Source: Variovorax beijingensis (GTDB lineage Bacteria > Pseudomonadota > Gammaproteobacteria > Burkholderiales > Burkholderiaceae_C). Taken from it: a stretch of 64,000 bases of DNA. The stretch covers positions 1 through 64,000 of the forward strand of contig NZ_RXFQ01000019.1 in the NCBI RefSeq assembly GCF_003951285.1. The letters run 5' to 3'. The notes below the pieces were generated by a model. That model was given only the letters and a program-made list of their open reading frames with translations, made no database searches and had not been told where the DNA came from. Shown in pieces: positions 41,833-50,996 of the stretch (its first letter is position 1; every line of letters begins with the position of its first letter). Both the position numbers and the translations under genes were made by a program.

Positions 41833-44103
41833 ATGTTGCCCACCCCTATCGATTCCACCGAACTGCCGCGCATCCTGCAGCGCCTGATGGCCGAGGGCCA
41901 ACAACAACCCGAAGACACCGCCGCGCTGCCGCGCCGCAGCTTCCTGAAGCTGGCCGGCGTGGGCGGCCTCGCGCTCGGCGCCTTTCCCCACATGGCCATG
42001 GCGCAGGCCACTGGCAAGCAAGCGGCGGCCAGCGCCCTCACGCCGACGCAGCAGCCCTCGGCCTTCGTGCAGATCGCGCCCAACGGCGAAGTCACCGTGA
42101 CGCACAACCGCCTCGAATTCGGCCAGGGGGTGCAGACCGGCCTGCCGATGATCCTGGCCGAGGAGCTCGATGCCGACTGGAGCCTGGTGCGCAGCAAGAG
42201 CGGCACCAACGACCCCGCCTACCACGACCCGGCCTTCGGCATGCACCTGACCGGCGGCTCCAACTCGATCAAGAACAGCTTCACGCAGTACCGCGAGCTC
42301 GGCGCGCGCGCCCGCGCCATGCTGCTGTCGGCCGCCGCGGCGCGCTGGAACGTCGATGTGTCCACGCTGCGCACGCAGTCCGGCACCGTGCTGGGCCCGA
42401 ACGGCCGCAAACTGGGTTATGGCGAACTGGCCGAAGCCGCCATGGCGCTGCCGGTGCCCGAGAAGGTCACGCTGAAGGACCCCAAGGACTTCAAGCTCAT
42501 CGGCCGTCCGACCACGCGCCTGGATGCGCGCGCCAAGAGCAGCGGACGGCAGGACTTCGGCATCGACGTCAAGCACGCCGGCCAGCTCACGGCCGTGGTG
42601 GCGCATCCGCCGGTGTTCGGCGCGCGCCTGGCTTCGGTGGACGACAGCGCCGCGCGCGCCGTCAAGGGCGTGAAGGCCGTGCTGCGCGTGCCGCTGGACC
42701 GCGGCGCCGAGGGCGTGGCCGTGGTGGCCGACGGCTACTGGCCGGCCAAGCTGGGCCGCGACGCGCTCAAGCTGCAGTGGGACACGGCCGCTGCCGAGAA
42801 GGTCGACAGCGACAGGCAGCTGGCCCAGTACCGCGAACTGGCCAAACAGCCCGGCGCGCGCAAGTTCGATGCCGACATGGCGCCGCTGGCCAAGGCGCCG
42901 CGGCAGCTGGACGCCGAGTTCGTGTTTCCCTACCTCGCCCATGCGCCGATGGAGCCGCTGAACTGCACCGTCAAGCTGTCGGGCGACCGCGCCGAGCTGT
43001 GGGTCGGTACCCAGTCCGCGGGGCTCGATGGCGCCGCGGCGGCACGCACGCTCGGCCTCAAGCCCGAGCAGGTGCGCGTGAACGTGCAGATGGCCGGCGG
43101 CGGCTTCGGCCGGCGCTTCGTGAGCACCAGCGACGTGATCGTGGAAGCCTGCGAGATCGCCAAGGCCGCGCGCGCCGCCGGGCTGGATGCGCCGGTGCGC
43201 CTGCTGTGGAGCCGCGAGGACGACATCAAGGGCGGCTACTACCGCCCCATGCACCTGCACCGCGCGCGCATCGGCTTCGACGAGCGCGGCAAGGTGCTGG
43301 CCTGGGACCACGTCATCGTGGGCCAGTCCATCACCGCCGGCTCCGTGTTCGAACCCTTCCAGGTGAAGAACGGCATCGACGCCACGGCCACCGAGGGCAT
43401 GCGCGATCCGTACCCGCTGCCGATGCGACTGACCGTGCACCATCCCAAGGTCAACGTGCCGGTGCTGTGGTGGCGCAGCGTGGGTTCCACCCACACCGCG
43501 TTCGTGATGGAGACGCTGCTCGACGAGATCGCGCGCAGCACGAAGCAGGACCCGGTGGCCTATCGCATGCAGCTCTTCGGCGACAAGCACCCGCGCCACC
43601 GCGCCGCGCTGCAGCTCGCCGTCGACCGGAGCGGCTACGGCAAGAAGCAGCTGCCCGCCGGCCGCGCCTGGGGCGTGGCCGTGCACGAATCCTTCGAGTC
43701 CGTGGTGGCCTACGTGGTGGAGGCTTCGGTGAAGGACGGCCAGCCGGTGCTGCACCGCGCCACCGCCGGCGTGCACTGCAACCTGGCCGTCAATCCGCGC
43801 AGCGTGGAAGCCCAGGTGCAGGGCGCCGCGGTCATGGGCCTGTCGATGTGCCTGCCGGGCGGCGCCATCACGCTGAAGGACGGCGAAGTGCAGCAGGGCA
43901 ACTTCGGCGACTTCACCGTACCGCGCATCACCGACATGCCCGAATTCGCCGTGCACATCGTGCCGAGCGCGGAGCCGCCCAAGGGCATCGGCGAGCCGGG
44001 CCTGCCGCCGCTGGCCCCGGCCTTCGCGAACGCCATCGCGCAACTGATCGGCAAGCCGCTGCGGCAGCTGCCTTTCAACCTCGCGGACGCAAAACCGGCA
44101 TGA
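41833..44103 (+). CDS. iorB: Molybdopterin catalytic subunit, isoquinoline-1-oxidoreductase type
   Basis: 756 residues. A twin-arginine signal (RRSFLKLAG at 34-42) indicates periplasmic export after cofactor insertion. Molybdopterin family blocks include NRLEFGQGVQTGLPMILAEE, MAGGGFGRRF, VLWWRSVGSTHTAFVMETLLD and the catalytic-Glu motif GIGEPGLPPLAPAFANA near the C-terminus. It hydroxylates an N-heterocycle or oxidises an aldehyde with water as oxygen source. GGAGCATCCGCC precedes the ATG. It overlaps the cytochrome c gene by four bases. Confidence 0.93.
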   Translation: MLPTPIDSTELPRILQRLMAEGQQQPEDTAALPRRSFLKLAGVGGLALGAFPHMAMAQATGKQAAASALTPTQQPSAFVQIAPNGEVTVTHNRLEFGQGVQTGLPMILAEELDADWSLVRSKSGTNDPAYHDPAFGMHLTGGSNSIKNSFTQYRELGARARAMLLSAAAARWNVDVSTLRTQSGTVLGPNGRKLGYGELAEAAMALPVPEKVTLKDPKDFKLIGRPTTRLDARAKSSGRQDFGIDVKHAGQLTAVVAHPPVFGARLASVDDSAARAVKGVKAVLRVPLDRGAEGVAVVADGYWPAKLGRDALKLQWDTAAAEKVDSDRQLAQYRELAKQPGARKFDADMAPLAKAPRQLDAEFVFPYLAHAPMEPLNCTVKLSGDRAELWVGTQSAGLDGAAAARTLGLKPEQVRVNVQMAGGGFGRRFVSTSDVIVEACEIAKAARAAGLDAPVRLLWSREDDIKGGYYRPMHLHRARIGFDERGKVLAWDHVIVGQSITAGSVFEPFQVKNGIDATATEGMRDPYPLPMRLTVHHPKVNVPVLWWRSVGSTHTAFVMETLLDEIARSTKQDPVAYRMQLFGDKHPRHRAALQLAVDRSGYGKKQLPAGRAWGVAVHESFESVVAYVVEASVKDGQPVLHRATAGVHCNLAVNPRSVEAQVQGAAVMGLSMCLPGGAITLKDGEVQQGNFGDFTVPRITDMPEFAVHIVPSAEPPKGIGEPGLPPLAPAFANAIAQLIGKPLRQLPFNLADAKPA

Positions 44104-44444
44104 CCCGCAACGATCGCAAGCAAGGCCTCGCAGCCTCTCTTGCCCTGGCCTTGGGGCTTTGCACAAGCATGGCCTGGCCGGGCCGCGCGGCGGCCAGCCA
44201 GGCACTGGCGCAGAAGCACGCCTGCGTCGCGTGCCACCAGCCCGCGGCCAAGGTGGTGGGCCCGTCGTGGAAGGAGATCGGCGCCCGCTACGGCGACGGA
44301 AAGACCAGCGCGGCGCAGCTGGCTGCGAGCATCAAGGCCGGCAGTTCGGGCAAGTGGGGCGCCATGCCCATGCCGCCGCAAGGCCGGGTCCCCGACGCCG
44401 ACCTGCAGTCGCTCGCGCAGTGGCTGCTCGACGGCGCGCCGTGA
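44100..44444 (+). CDS. Cytochrome c, electron acceptor of the hydroxylase
   Basis: 114 residues with a signal peptide (about 1-32) and one CVACH haem-binding motif (about 42-46). GPSWKEIGARYG and MPMPPQGRV place the axial Met, a class I cytochrome c like cytochrome c551. Translational coupling with iorB indicates it accepts electrons from the iron-sulfur subunit and passes them to the respiratory chain. About 60 bases separate it from the LysR gene. Confidence 0.88.
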   Translation: MTRNDRKQGLAASLALALGLCTSMAWPGRAAASQALAQKHACVACHQPAAKVVGPSWKEIGARYGDGKTSAAQLAASIKAGSSGKWGAMPMPPQGRVPDADLQSLAQWLLDGAP

Positions 44445-44506
44445 TCGGCATTCCCTGAGACGCGGCCGCCCGCAAGGCGGCGCAGGACCGCTCCCTAGAA
44501 TGCCGC

Positions 44507-45388
44507 ATGGAAACCCGGCAGATGCGTTGTATCGTGGCCATCGCCGAGGCCGGCAGCCTCACGCGTGCGGCGGAGAACCTCGGCCTCGCGCAGCCGGCGC
44601 TGACGCAGACGCTGAACCGGCTGGAAAGCGAGCTCGGCACCCGGCTCTTCACACGCACGCGCCGCGGAGCCACGCTCACCGAGGCCGGGCTCGCCGTCGT
44701 CGATGACCTGCGGGCCAGCCTCGCCTACGGCGACGCGGCCACCGAGCGCATCCGCGCCATGGGCGCCGGACGGGCGGGCCGGCTCACCATCGGCTTTGTC
44801 ACGCACGCCGTCTACCAGGTGCTGCCACGTGCGCTGCAACGCCTGCGCGCGGCGTATCCGCAGCTCGACATCTCCCTGCGCGAGATGAGCAATGCCGAGC
44901 AGGTCGAGGCGCTCGAAGGCGGCCGCATCGATGTCGCGCTGCTGCATCCTCCCGTGGCCGTCAACGCGCGCGTGCACGAGAAGCGGCTCGGCGAGGAACG
45001 GCTGGTGGCGGCCATCCCCGCCGCCCATGAGCCCGGGGCCGACGGCTGCGTCTCGCTGGCGGAGATTGCCGCGCACGGGCTGGTGTGGTTTCCGAGCCTG
45101 CAGATGTCGGCGCTGCGCACCCAGGTGCTCGCGGCGTTTCGCGCCGCCGGACACGAACTGCGGATCGTGCAGGATGCCAACCGCACGCTCACGGTGCTGT
45201 CGTGCGTGGCGGCGGGCCTGGGCTGGTCGCTGCTGCCGAGCTCGGTTCGCGCGCTGCGCCACGAGGGCGTGCGCTATGCCGAGGTGCGCGACGGCGCAGC
45301 GCTGCCGCCTTTCGAGCTCTCCGCGATGTGGCTTGCGAAGTCGCGCCCCACCTTCGCCGATGCCTTTGCGGCCATGCTCGATGCGTAA
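44507..45388 (+). CDS. LysR-family transcriptional regulator
   Basis: 293 residues. The N-terminal winged helix reads RQMRCIVAIAEAGSLTRAAENLG, then AQPALTQTLNRLESELGTRLFTRTRRG; the effector-binding domain has GRAGRLTIGFVTHAVYQVLP and ends with PTFADAF. It is of the BenM/CatM-like subgroup in layout. It is downstream of the hydroxylase on the same strand, and its target may be that operon or the amidohydrolase-Bug genes. A direct repeat for it was not identified. Confidence 0.9.
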   Translation: METRQMRCIVAIAEAGSLTRAAENLGLAQPALTQTLNRLESELGTRLFTRTRRGATLTEAGLAVVDDLRASLAYGDAATERIRAMGAGRAGRLTIGFVTHAVYQVLPRALQRLRAAYPQLDISLREMSNAEQVEALEGGRIDVALLHPPVAVNARVHEKRLGEERLVAAIPAAHEPGADGCVSLAEIAAHGLVWFPSLQMSALRTQVLAAFRAAGHELRIVQDANRTLTVLSCVAAGLGWSLLPSSVRALRHEGVRYAEVRDGAALPPFELSAMWLAKSRPTFADAFAAMLDA

Positions 45389-45397
45389 GCCGTGCCG

Positions 45398-45610
45398 CTA
45401 AGGCCGCCGATGCGACGCTTCCTCGGCCAGCCGCGTGACGATTGCCTGTTCGACCACCCTGCGGGGGGCGAGCTGCAAGCGGCCGCACTGAGCGCAGCGA
45501 TAGAGCCGCCGCGAAGGGAACAGACGCATCCACAGGCGCCTCTGGAGGCGCTTCAGGTGGCCGAAGCCGCACGGGCAACTTGAAAACAGGTTTTCCAAGA
45601 CAAGCTCCAA
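45398..45610 (-). CDS. Small zinc-ribbon-like protein
   Basis: 70 residues, with two knuckles, CPCG (about 12-15) and CAQCG (39-43), around basic residues (RLYRCAQCGRLQLAPRR). Probable zinc-binding small protein. The only start available is TTG at 45610. The protein reads naturally and its basic, cysteine-paired pattern is unlike the arginine-rich noise of antisense frames. It is convergent with the LysR gene. Confidence 0.5.
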   Translation of the reverse strand: MELVLENLFSSCPCGFGHLKRLQRRLWMRLFPSRRLYRCAQCGRLQLAPRRVVEQAIVTRLAEEASHRRP

Positions 45611-45728
45611 ATGGGTTCGCAGTACCGAGCTTGTCTGTCGCTAGAACTTCTCGGCTCCGGCAGCTTCGTTGCGTAAAGTAATTATTTTCGAAATTTCGTC
45701 TGATTGTGTGGGGATTGGTAACGGTCAA

Positions 45729-45750
45729 CACTCCCACAAAGTAGGGAGTG
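45729..45750. terminator. Hairpin after the Bug gene
   Basis: CACTCCC (45729-45735) and GGGAGTG (45744-45750) form a 7-bp stem with an 8-base loop, 10 bases past the Bug stop on its strand. No T-run follows on either strand, so a weak or Rho-assisted terminator is possible. Confidence 0.4.
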
Positions 45751-45759
45751 GGCTGAAGC

Positions 45760-46752
45760 TCAGTCGAGCGCGATCCTGTTGGTCTTCGCGACCTGGGTCC
45801 ACTTGGCGATCTCGGCGCGGCGGAAGGCGTCCAGTTCGGCCGGGGTGGAGCCGATGACCTCGGCGCCCATGCCTTCGAGCCGCGTGCGCACATCGGGCTC
45901 GCGCAGCACGGCAGCCAGTTCCCTGGACAGGCGGTCGACCACGGGCGCAGGCGTTCCAGCCGGAACGAACACGCCGTTCCATTCGTAGACCTCGTAGCCC
46001 GCGAGCCCCGCTTCGGCCACCGTCGGCACCTGCGGCAGCACCGGCGAGCGCGCCTTGCCGGTCACTGCCAGCGCGCGCAGCTTGCCGCCCTGGATGTACG
46101 GCAGGCTGGAGGCCAGGCTCGCGAAGAACACCGGCACTTGGCCCGCCATCACGTCGGTGAGCGCGGGGCCGCCGCCCTTGTAGGCCACGTGGGTCATGCG
46201 CACGCCGGCCATCGCGCCGAAGAGTTCCGCGGCCAGGTGCTGCGCCGAGCCGTTGCCCGAGGAGGCGTAGTTGATCTGCTCGGGCCTGGCCTTCGCCTGC
46301 GCGACGAGGTCCTTCACGCTCGCGATGGGCGCGGCAGGATTTGCCACCAGCACGTTGGGCACCCGCACCAGCAGCGAAACAGGCGCGAGGTCGCGCAGCG
46401 TGTCGAACGGCATCTTGCTGCGCAGCGCCGGGTTCTGCGAATGGTTGGAGGCGTCGAGCATGACCGTGTAGCCATCGGCCGCGCTCTTGGCGACCAGGTC
46501 GCCGCCGATCGCGCCGCCCGCGCCCGCGCGGTTGTCGATCACCACCGGTTGACCGAGCCGGGCCGAGAGCTTCGGCGCGATCACGCGCGCCACCGCGTCG
46601 ACCGTGCCGCCCGGCGGATAGGTCACGACCATCTTCACGGGCTTGGCGGGCCATGCCTGTGCGGCGGCGCCCGGGGCCGAAAGGCACAGTGCGGCGCCGA
46701 TGCAGGCGGCGGGAAGCCAGGCGCGCAGCTTGCTGGTTGTTGTTGCATTCAT
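45760..46752 (-). CDS. Bug-family tripartite tricarboxylate transporter binding protein
   Basis: 330 residues; signal peptide to about residue 31 (ending GAAAQ). WPAKPVKMVVTYPPGGTVDAVARV, VVIDNRAGAGGAIG, DGYTVMLDASNHSQNPAL and YASSGNGSAQHLAAELF match the Bug family that binds carboxylates in the periplasm. Its ATG overlaps the stop of the amidohydrolase gene upstream, so it is second in a two-gene operon and probably collects the substrate that the hydrolase processes. Confidence 0.92.
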   Translation of the reverse strand: MNATTTSKLRAWLPAACIGAALCLSAPGAAAQAWPAKPVKMVVTYPPGGTVDAVARVIAPKLSARLGQPVVIDNRAGAGGAIGGDLVAKSAADGYTVMLDASNHSQNPALRSKMPFDTLRDLAPVSLLVRVPNVLVANPAAPIASVKDLVAQAKARPEQINYASSGNGSAQHLAAELFGAMAGVRMTHVAYKGGGPALTDVMAGQVPVFFASLASSLPYIQGGKLRALAVTGKARSPVLPQVPTVAEAGLAGYEVYEWNGVFVPAGTPAPVVDRLSRELAAVLREPDVRTRLEGMGAEVIGSTPAELDAFRRAEIAKWTQVAKTNRIALD

Positions 46753-47624
46753 GATGTCGTCGTCTCCTTGGAAAAACCGAAAAGCGCGGCCGGCGTGTCG
46801 ACCAGGATGCAGCGCCGTGCGTCGGCGTCCGGGATCCAGTGGTTCAGCGCGGTGCGCGTGTGTGCGTAGCCCGTGTGTTCACGGTGCTGGGTGTGGGGCC
46901 AGTCGCTGCCCCACAGCAGGCGCTGCGGGCCGCCGGCGTCGAGCAGCGACGCCGCGGCGCGGCACGCCTCGGCGCCGAGCGGATCGCGCCAGGTGCGGTA
47001 GCCAGCCGACAGCTTGACCCAGGTGCGGCCACCGGCGGCGGCGCGCACGAGCCAGCCGAAGCCGCTGTCGGCCGCGGTGTTCCCGCCCGGGCGTCCGAAG
47101 TGGTCGACGACCAGCTTGCAGCCGGCATCGAGCACGGGCTGGCCCGCTGCCGCCAGGTCCTGCGATGGCCGGTGCAGCTCGACGTGCCAGTCCAGGGCCC
47201 GCACATGCTGCAGCAGGGTTTGCCACACGGGCCGGGAAAGATCCGGCATCGGCAGCCCGACGAGGTTGAGCCGCAGGCCGCGGATGCCGGCATCGGCGAG
47301 TACTCGCAGTTCATCGAACGGCGTGGCGGGCTCGACCACCGCCACGCCGCGCAAGCGCCCCGGGTGGGCGCGCAGCACGCCGAGCATGTAGCTGTTGTCG
47401 GTGCCGAGGAAGCTGGGCTGCACCAGCACGCCGTGCGACACATCGTGCGCATCGAGCAGGCCGAGGTACTCGCCGGGCGTGGCGTCGTAGTCCGGGGCAT
47501 GCCGGCGCTCGGGAGCGAGCGGCAGGCTGCCGAGGAAGACATGCGCATGGCTGTCGACCGCGCGCAGGGCTTGCGGACCGCTGCGGGGCGTCGATCGCTG
47601 CGGCAGAGGATGGGAAGAAAGCAG
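46749..47624 (-). CDS. Amidohydrolase of the TIM-barrel PF04909 type, CTG start
   Basis: 291 residues. The metal-dependent hydrolase fold is visible: VDSHAHVFLGSLPL near the start, VVDHFGRPGG in the middle and LLWGSDWPHTQHREHTGY near the end, as in 2-pyrone-4,6-dicarboxylate lactonase and 4-sulfomuconolactone hydrolase. The conserved VDSHAH lies upstream of the first GTG (47441), so a start further up is required. The only initiation-like site is CTG at 47624, six bases after a perfect AGGAGG (47631-47636 on the plus strand reads CCTCCT). A cyclic ester or amide substrate is likely. Coupled to the Bug gene. Confidence 0.85.
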   Translation of the reverse strand: MLSSHPLPQRSTPRSGPQALRAVDSHAHVFLGSLPLAPERRHAPDYDATPGEYLGLLDAHDVSHGVLVQPSFLGTDNSYMLGVLRAHPGRLRGVAVVEPATPFDELRVLADAGIRGLRLNLVGLPMPDLSRPVWQTLLQHVRALDWHVELHRPSQDLAAAGQPVLDAGCKLVVDHFGRPGGNTAADSGFGWLVRAAAGGRTWVKLSAGYRTWRDPLGAEACRAAASLLDAGGPQRLLWGSDWPHTQHREHTGYAHTRTALNHWIPDADARRCILVDTPAALFGFSKETTTS

Positions 47625-47735
47625 ATCGCGCCTCCTGGATGAAGTAAGGCGGAAGTATCGGCAGGGAGGCGCCGCTGCGGAATCCGCGCGCGCGTTCGTT
47701 ATTCATAAGCGCCGCTTATGCCGCGGCCGGCCCAT

Positions 47736-49316
47736 TCAGGGCGTGCCGCCAGGCCGCGGCACGCCGAGCTTGCGCAAGGTCCGGTGGAAATTGCTGCGGT
47801 CGATGCCGGCCTCGCGCGCCGCATTGGCCACGTGCCCGCGATGCCGCGCCAGCGCATCGGCGAGCCAGGCCCGCTGGAACGCCTCGGTGGCTGCGCGCAG
47901 CGTGCCGCCAGTGGGGCCGGCAAGGCCCGCATGCTGGCCTGCTGGCACCGGTGCGGGTGGCGCAGGTGGCGTTGCAGGACCGCCGGCCGCCGCAGCCTCC
48001 AGCGCCAGGTGATGCGGCTCGATCGCCGTCCAGCGCGCGCCGCGGCGCTGCTCCCTGAAGGCGCGCAGCGACGCGCGGCTGATCACATGCTCGAGCTCGC
48101 GCACATTGCCCGGCCAGCCGTGCGCGAGCAGGGCGGCCTTGGCGGCCGGCGACAACCGCAGGTTGCGCGCGCCCAGGCGATGCTGGTTCTCTTCGAGGAA
48201 ACCACCCGCGAGCGCCACCACGTCGCGCCCGCGCTCGCGCAGCGGCGGCACGACCAGCGGATAGACCGAGAGCCGGTGATAGAGGTCGGCGCGGAAGCGC
48301 CCCTGCGCGATCGCCGCCGGCAGGTCGCGGTTGGTGGCCGCGATCACGCGCACGTCGACCTTCAACGTGCGGTCGCTGCCGGGGCGCTGCAGCTCGCCGC
48401 TCTGCAGCACGCGCAGCAGCTTGGCCTGCACCGTCAGCGGCAGCTCGCCGACCTCGTCGAGAAAGAGCGTGCCGCCATCGGCGATCTCGAACTTGCCGCT
48501 GCGGTCCTGCACCGCGCCGGTGAACGCGCCGCGCTTGTGGCCGAAGAGCTCGCTGTCGGCCAGCGTCTCGGGCAGCGCCGCGCAGTTCACCTGCACCAGC
48601 GGCTCGTCGCTGCGGCGCGAGCGCGCATGCAGGCGCTGCGCCACCAGGTCCTTGCCCACGCCAGTCTCGCCGAGCAGCAGCACCGTGAGGTCGGACACCG
48701 CGACCGTGTCGATCTCGCTGCACAGCTGCTTCATCGCGGGGCTGCTGCCGAGCAGCTCGCGCGTGGCGCCGCGGCCTGACCGCAGGGCCTGCGCGACGGC
48801 CTGTTCGCGCATGGCGCGCGCTTCCATTTCCTGGATCGTGTGGGCGGCTTCGATGCCGGTTTCGACCAGCGCCACCAGCGCGTCGAGCTGCGCCGGGCCC
48901 ACGGCCTCGAAGGCGCCGGCCTCGAGCGCGTCCAGCGTCAGGAGGCCCCAGGTGGCGCCGCGCAGGCGCAGCGGCGCGCCCATGCAGTCGTGCACGGGCA
49001 GGATGCCCGGCTGGCCCGCGACGAGGCCGTCGTATGGATCGGGCAGCCCGCAGTCCTGCGCGAAGCGCAGGCCCCGCTCGCTCTCGAGCAGGCGGGCGAA
49101 GCGCGGGTGCGAGGCCACGGGGAACTGCCGCCCCAGGGTTTCGTCGTTCAGGCCGTCCACGGCCAGCGGCCGCAGCACGTCGCCGTCCAGCCGCAGCAGT
49201 GCGGCGGCATCGCATCGAACGAGGCCGCGCGCGGCGGCAAGAAGTGCGCGGTAGCGCTGCGCCTCGGTCGCCGCAATCTCTTCGTTGGTGGTCGAATTGA
49301 CACTGATGGTGGTCAT
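47736..49316 (-). CDS. norR: NorR, nitric-oxide-sensing sigma-54 activator
   Basis: 526 residues. The N-terminal GAF domain carries candidates for the NO-sensing iron ligands of NorR: R81, D93/D96 (DCGLPDPYDG), C111 and D129. The AAA+ domain has Walker A GETGVGKD (216-223) and the sigma-54 contact loop GAFTGA (263-268), with GGTLFLDEVGELPL as Walker B. The Fis-type C-terminal helix-turn-helix is HVANAAREAGIDRSNFHRTL. When NO binds the iron the domain releases inhibition and activates transcription. Divergent from hmp, its expected target. Confidence 0.93.
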   Translation of the reverse strand: MTTISVNSTTNEEIAATEAQRYRALLAAARGLVRCDAAALLRLDGDVLRPLAVDGLNDETLGRQFPVASHPRFARLLESERGLRFAQDCGLPDPYDGLVAGQPGILPVHDCMGAPLRLRGATWGLLTLDALEAGAFEAVGPAQLDALVALVETGIEAAHTIQEMEARAMREQAVAQALRSGRGATRELLGSSPAMKQLCSEIDTVAVSDLTVLLLGETGVGKDLVAQRLHARSRRSDEPLVQVNCAALPETLADSELFGHKRGAFTGAVQDRSGKFEIADGGTLFLDEVGELPLTVQAKLLRVLQSGELQRPGSDRTLKVDVRVIAATNRDLPAAIAQGRFRADLYHRLSVYPLVVPPLRERGRDVVALAGGFLEENQHRLGARNLRLSPAAKAALLAHGWPGNVRELEHVISRASLRAFREQRRGARWTAIEPHHLALEAAAAGGPATPPAPPAPVPAGQHAGLAGPTGGTLRAATEAFQRAWLADALARHRGHVANAAREAGIDRSNFHRTLRKLGVPRPGGTP

Positions 49317-49321
49317 AAATA

Positions 49322-49338
49322 CAACATGAATCCTGTTG
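49322..49338. promoter_or_regulatory. Inverted repeat in the norR-hmp intergenic region
   Basis: CAACA and TGTTG flank seven bases, a symmetric site 6 bases upstream of the norR ATG. It is a candidate NorR or auto-regulatory site; the canonical GT-N7-AC pattern is not matched exactly. Only one copy was found. Confidence 0.35.
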
Positions 49339-49455
49339 CGAATTTGACCACGCATCGAAAATCCCCAGTGCTGGCAGGCACTTGCGCGAGGCCGGGGGCT
49401 GGCACGGATCGTGAGAAGGAAAGGCATCTTCCATTGCCGAACCCGAAAGCCACAG

Positions 49456-50640
49456 ATGACCCCGCAAACCATCGCCATCGTCAAAGCCACCGTTCCCGCG
49501 CTCCAGGCGCACGGAGAGGCCATCACCAGCCACTTCTACCGGATCATGTTCGAGAGCCATCCGGAGGTGAAGGCCTTCTTCAACGAGGCGCACCAGGCCG
49601 CCGGCAGCCAGGCGCGCGCACTCGCGGGCGCGGTGCTGGCCTATGCCACGCACATCGACCGGCTCGACGAGATCGCCGGCGCGCTGCCGCGCATCATCCA
49701 GAAGCACGCCGCGCTGGGCGTGCTGCCCGAGCACTACCCGGTCGTCGGCGGTTGCCTGCTGCAGGCCATCAAGGACGTGCTCGGCGAGGCCGCGACGGAC
49801 GAGATCATCGCGGCCTGGGGCGAAGCCTACCAATCGCTGGCGGCGCTGCTGATCGCCGCGGAGGAAGAGGTCTACCGCGCCAACGCCGCGCAGACCGGCG
49901 GCTGGCGCGGCGAGCGCGAGTTCCGCGTGGCGCGGCGCGAGCAGGAGAGCGACGTCATCACCTCCTTCTACCTGGAGCCGACCGACGGCGGCCCGCTGCT
50001 CGCGTTCTCGCCCGGCCAGTACCTCACGCTGGTGCTGAAGATCGACGGCGAGCCGCTGCGGCGCAACTACTCGCTGTCCGACGCGCCGGGCAAGCCCTTC
50101 TACCGCATCAGCGTCAAGCAGGAAGAGGGCGGCCGCGCATCGAACTGGCTGCACGAGAAGGCCGGGGTCGGCACCGTGCTGCAGGTGCAGGCACCTTGCG
50201 GCGATTTCGTGCTGCAGCCCGCGGGCGAGCCTGTGCGCCCGCTGGTGCTGGTGACGGGCGGCGTGGGCATCACGCCGGCCATGAGCATGCTCGAGTCGGT
50301 GGCGCACACCGGCCGGCCGGTGCACTTCATCCATGCGGCGCGGCATGGCGGTGCCCATGCGTTCCGTTCGCGCGTCGATGCGCTGGCGGCGCGGCATGCC
50401 AACGTGAAGCCGCTCTATGTCTACGACGCGCCGCGCGAGTCCGACCGGCCGCATGCGACCGGCTTCGTCACGCGCGAGCTGCTCGAGCAGCAGCTGCCGG
50501 CCGATCGCGACGTCGACCTCTACTTTCTCGGTCCGAAGCCTTTCATGAAGGCGGTGTATGCGAGCGGCCTTGCGCTGGGCGTGCCCAAGCAGCAGCTGCG
50601 CTACGAGTTCTTCGGTCCGCTGGAGGCACTGGAGGCGTAG
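49456..50640 (+). CDS. hmp: Flavohaemoglobin, nitric oxide dioxygenase
   Basis: 394 residues. The globin domain holds Y28 (HFYRI, B10) and proximal H84 (IIQKHAALGV); the ferredoxin-reductase domain has RRNYSLSDAPG for FAD and VLVTGGVGITPAMSMLE for NADH. It converts NO + O2 to nitrate, protecting respiration. ATG 49456 was chosen by homology, since MTPQTIAIVKATVPAL is the usual Hmp start; the frame stays open 15 codons upstream. Controlled by the divergent norR gene in this layout. Confidence 0.95.
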   Translation: MTPQTIAIVKATVPALQAHGEAITSHFYRIMFESHPEVKAFFNEAHQAAGSQARALAGAVLAYATHIDRLDEIAGALPRIIQKHAALGVLPEHYPVVGGCLLQAIKDVLGEAATDEIIAAWGEAYQSLAALLIAAEEEVYRANAAQTGGWRGEREFRVARREQESDVITSFYLEPTDGGPLLAFSPGQYLTLVLKIDGEPLRRNYSLSDAPGKPFYRISVKQEEGGRASNWLHEKAGVGTVLQVQAPCGDFVLQPAGEPVRPLVLVTGGVGITPAMSMLESVAHTGRPVHFIHAARHGGAHAFRSRVDALAARHANVKPLYVYDAPRESDRPHATGFVTRELLEQQLPADRDVDLYFLGPKPFMKAVYASGLALGVPKQQLRYEFFGPLEALEA

Positions 50641-50714
50641 GGCGGGCTACCCATTCCCGTCGACGCTTCGGCGGCGCCGGTATACGATAAAAGCGCACTC
50701 GCAAGGAGATCCCG

Positions 50715-50996
50715 ATGTCCGACCTCAAGGCACCTGGAAGCGCCCGCACTCGCGCGGTCGAACGCGCGCTGGACGAAAGCAAGCAGGCAAAGAAAACGGT
50801 GGAGGAAGCTGCGGATGAGCTCGCTGTCGTTCACGTGGTACTGGACAAGGGGATCTCCGAGGATGTGCGCACCGACGACCTCGACCGCGCGATCGAGCAG
50901 ACCGACCAGATCGAGAAGAAGCTCTCGAAATCGGTCGACCTGCTCGAGAAGGTGGCCGAAGCGCTGGAGACCGAAAGCAACCGGAAGGCGTCGTGA
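50715..50996 (+). CDS. Small charged helical protein
   Basis: 93 residues, rich in Glu, Lys and Asp, with strong coiled-coil character (ALDESKQAKKTVEEAADELA and DLDRAIEQTDQIEKKLSKSV). No signal or membrane segment. AAGGAG precedes the ATG at good spacing, and codon use matches real genes. Function unknown. It is downstream of hmp but 74 bases away and probably separately transcribed. Confidence 0.65.
   Translation: MSDLKAPGSARTRAVERALDESKQAKKTVEEAADELAVVHVVLDKGISEDVRTDDLDRAIEQTDQIEKKLSKSVDLLEKVAEALETESNRKAS

Noticed and set aside
41686..44205. An 839-residue minus-strand open frame opposite iorA/iorB
   Set aside because: Antisense shadow of the molybdopterin subunit; no recognisable motif and no start signal.
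49371..49396. Sigma-54 promoter for hmp (TGGCAGGCACTTGC, or TGGCAC further on)
   Set aside because: The first gives GG-N9-GC instead of GG-N10-GC, and the second (near 49400) has GA in place of GC. NorR control predicts such a promoter, but none meets the consensus.
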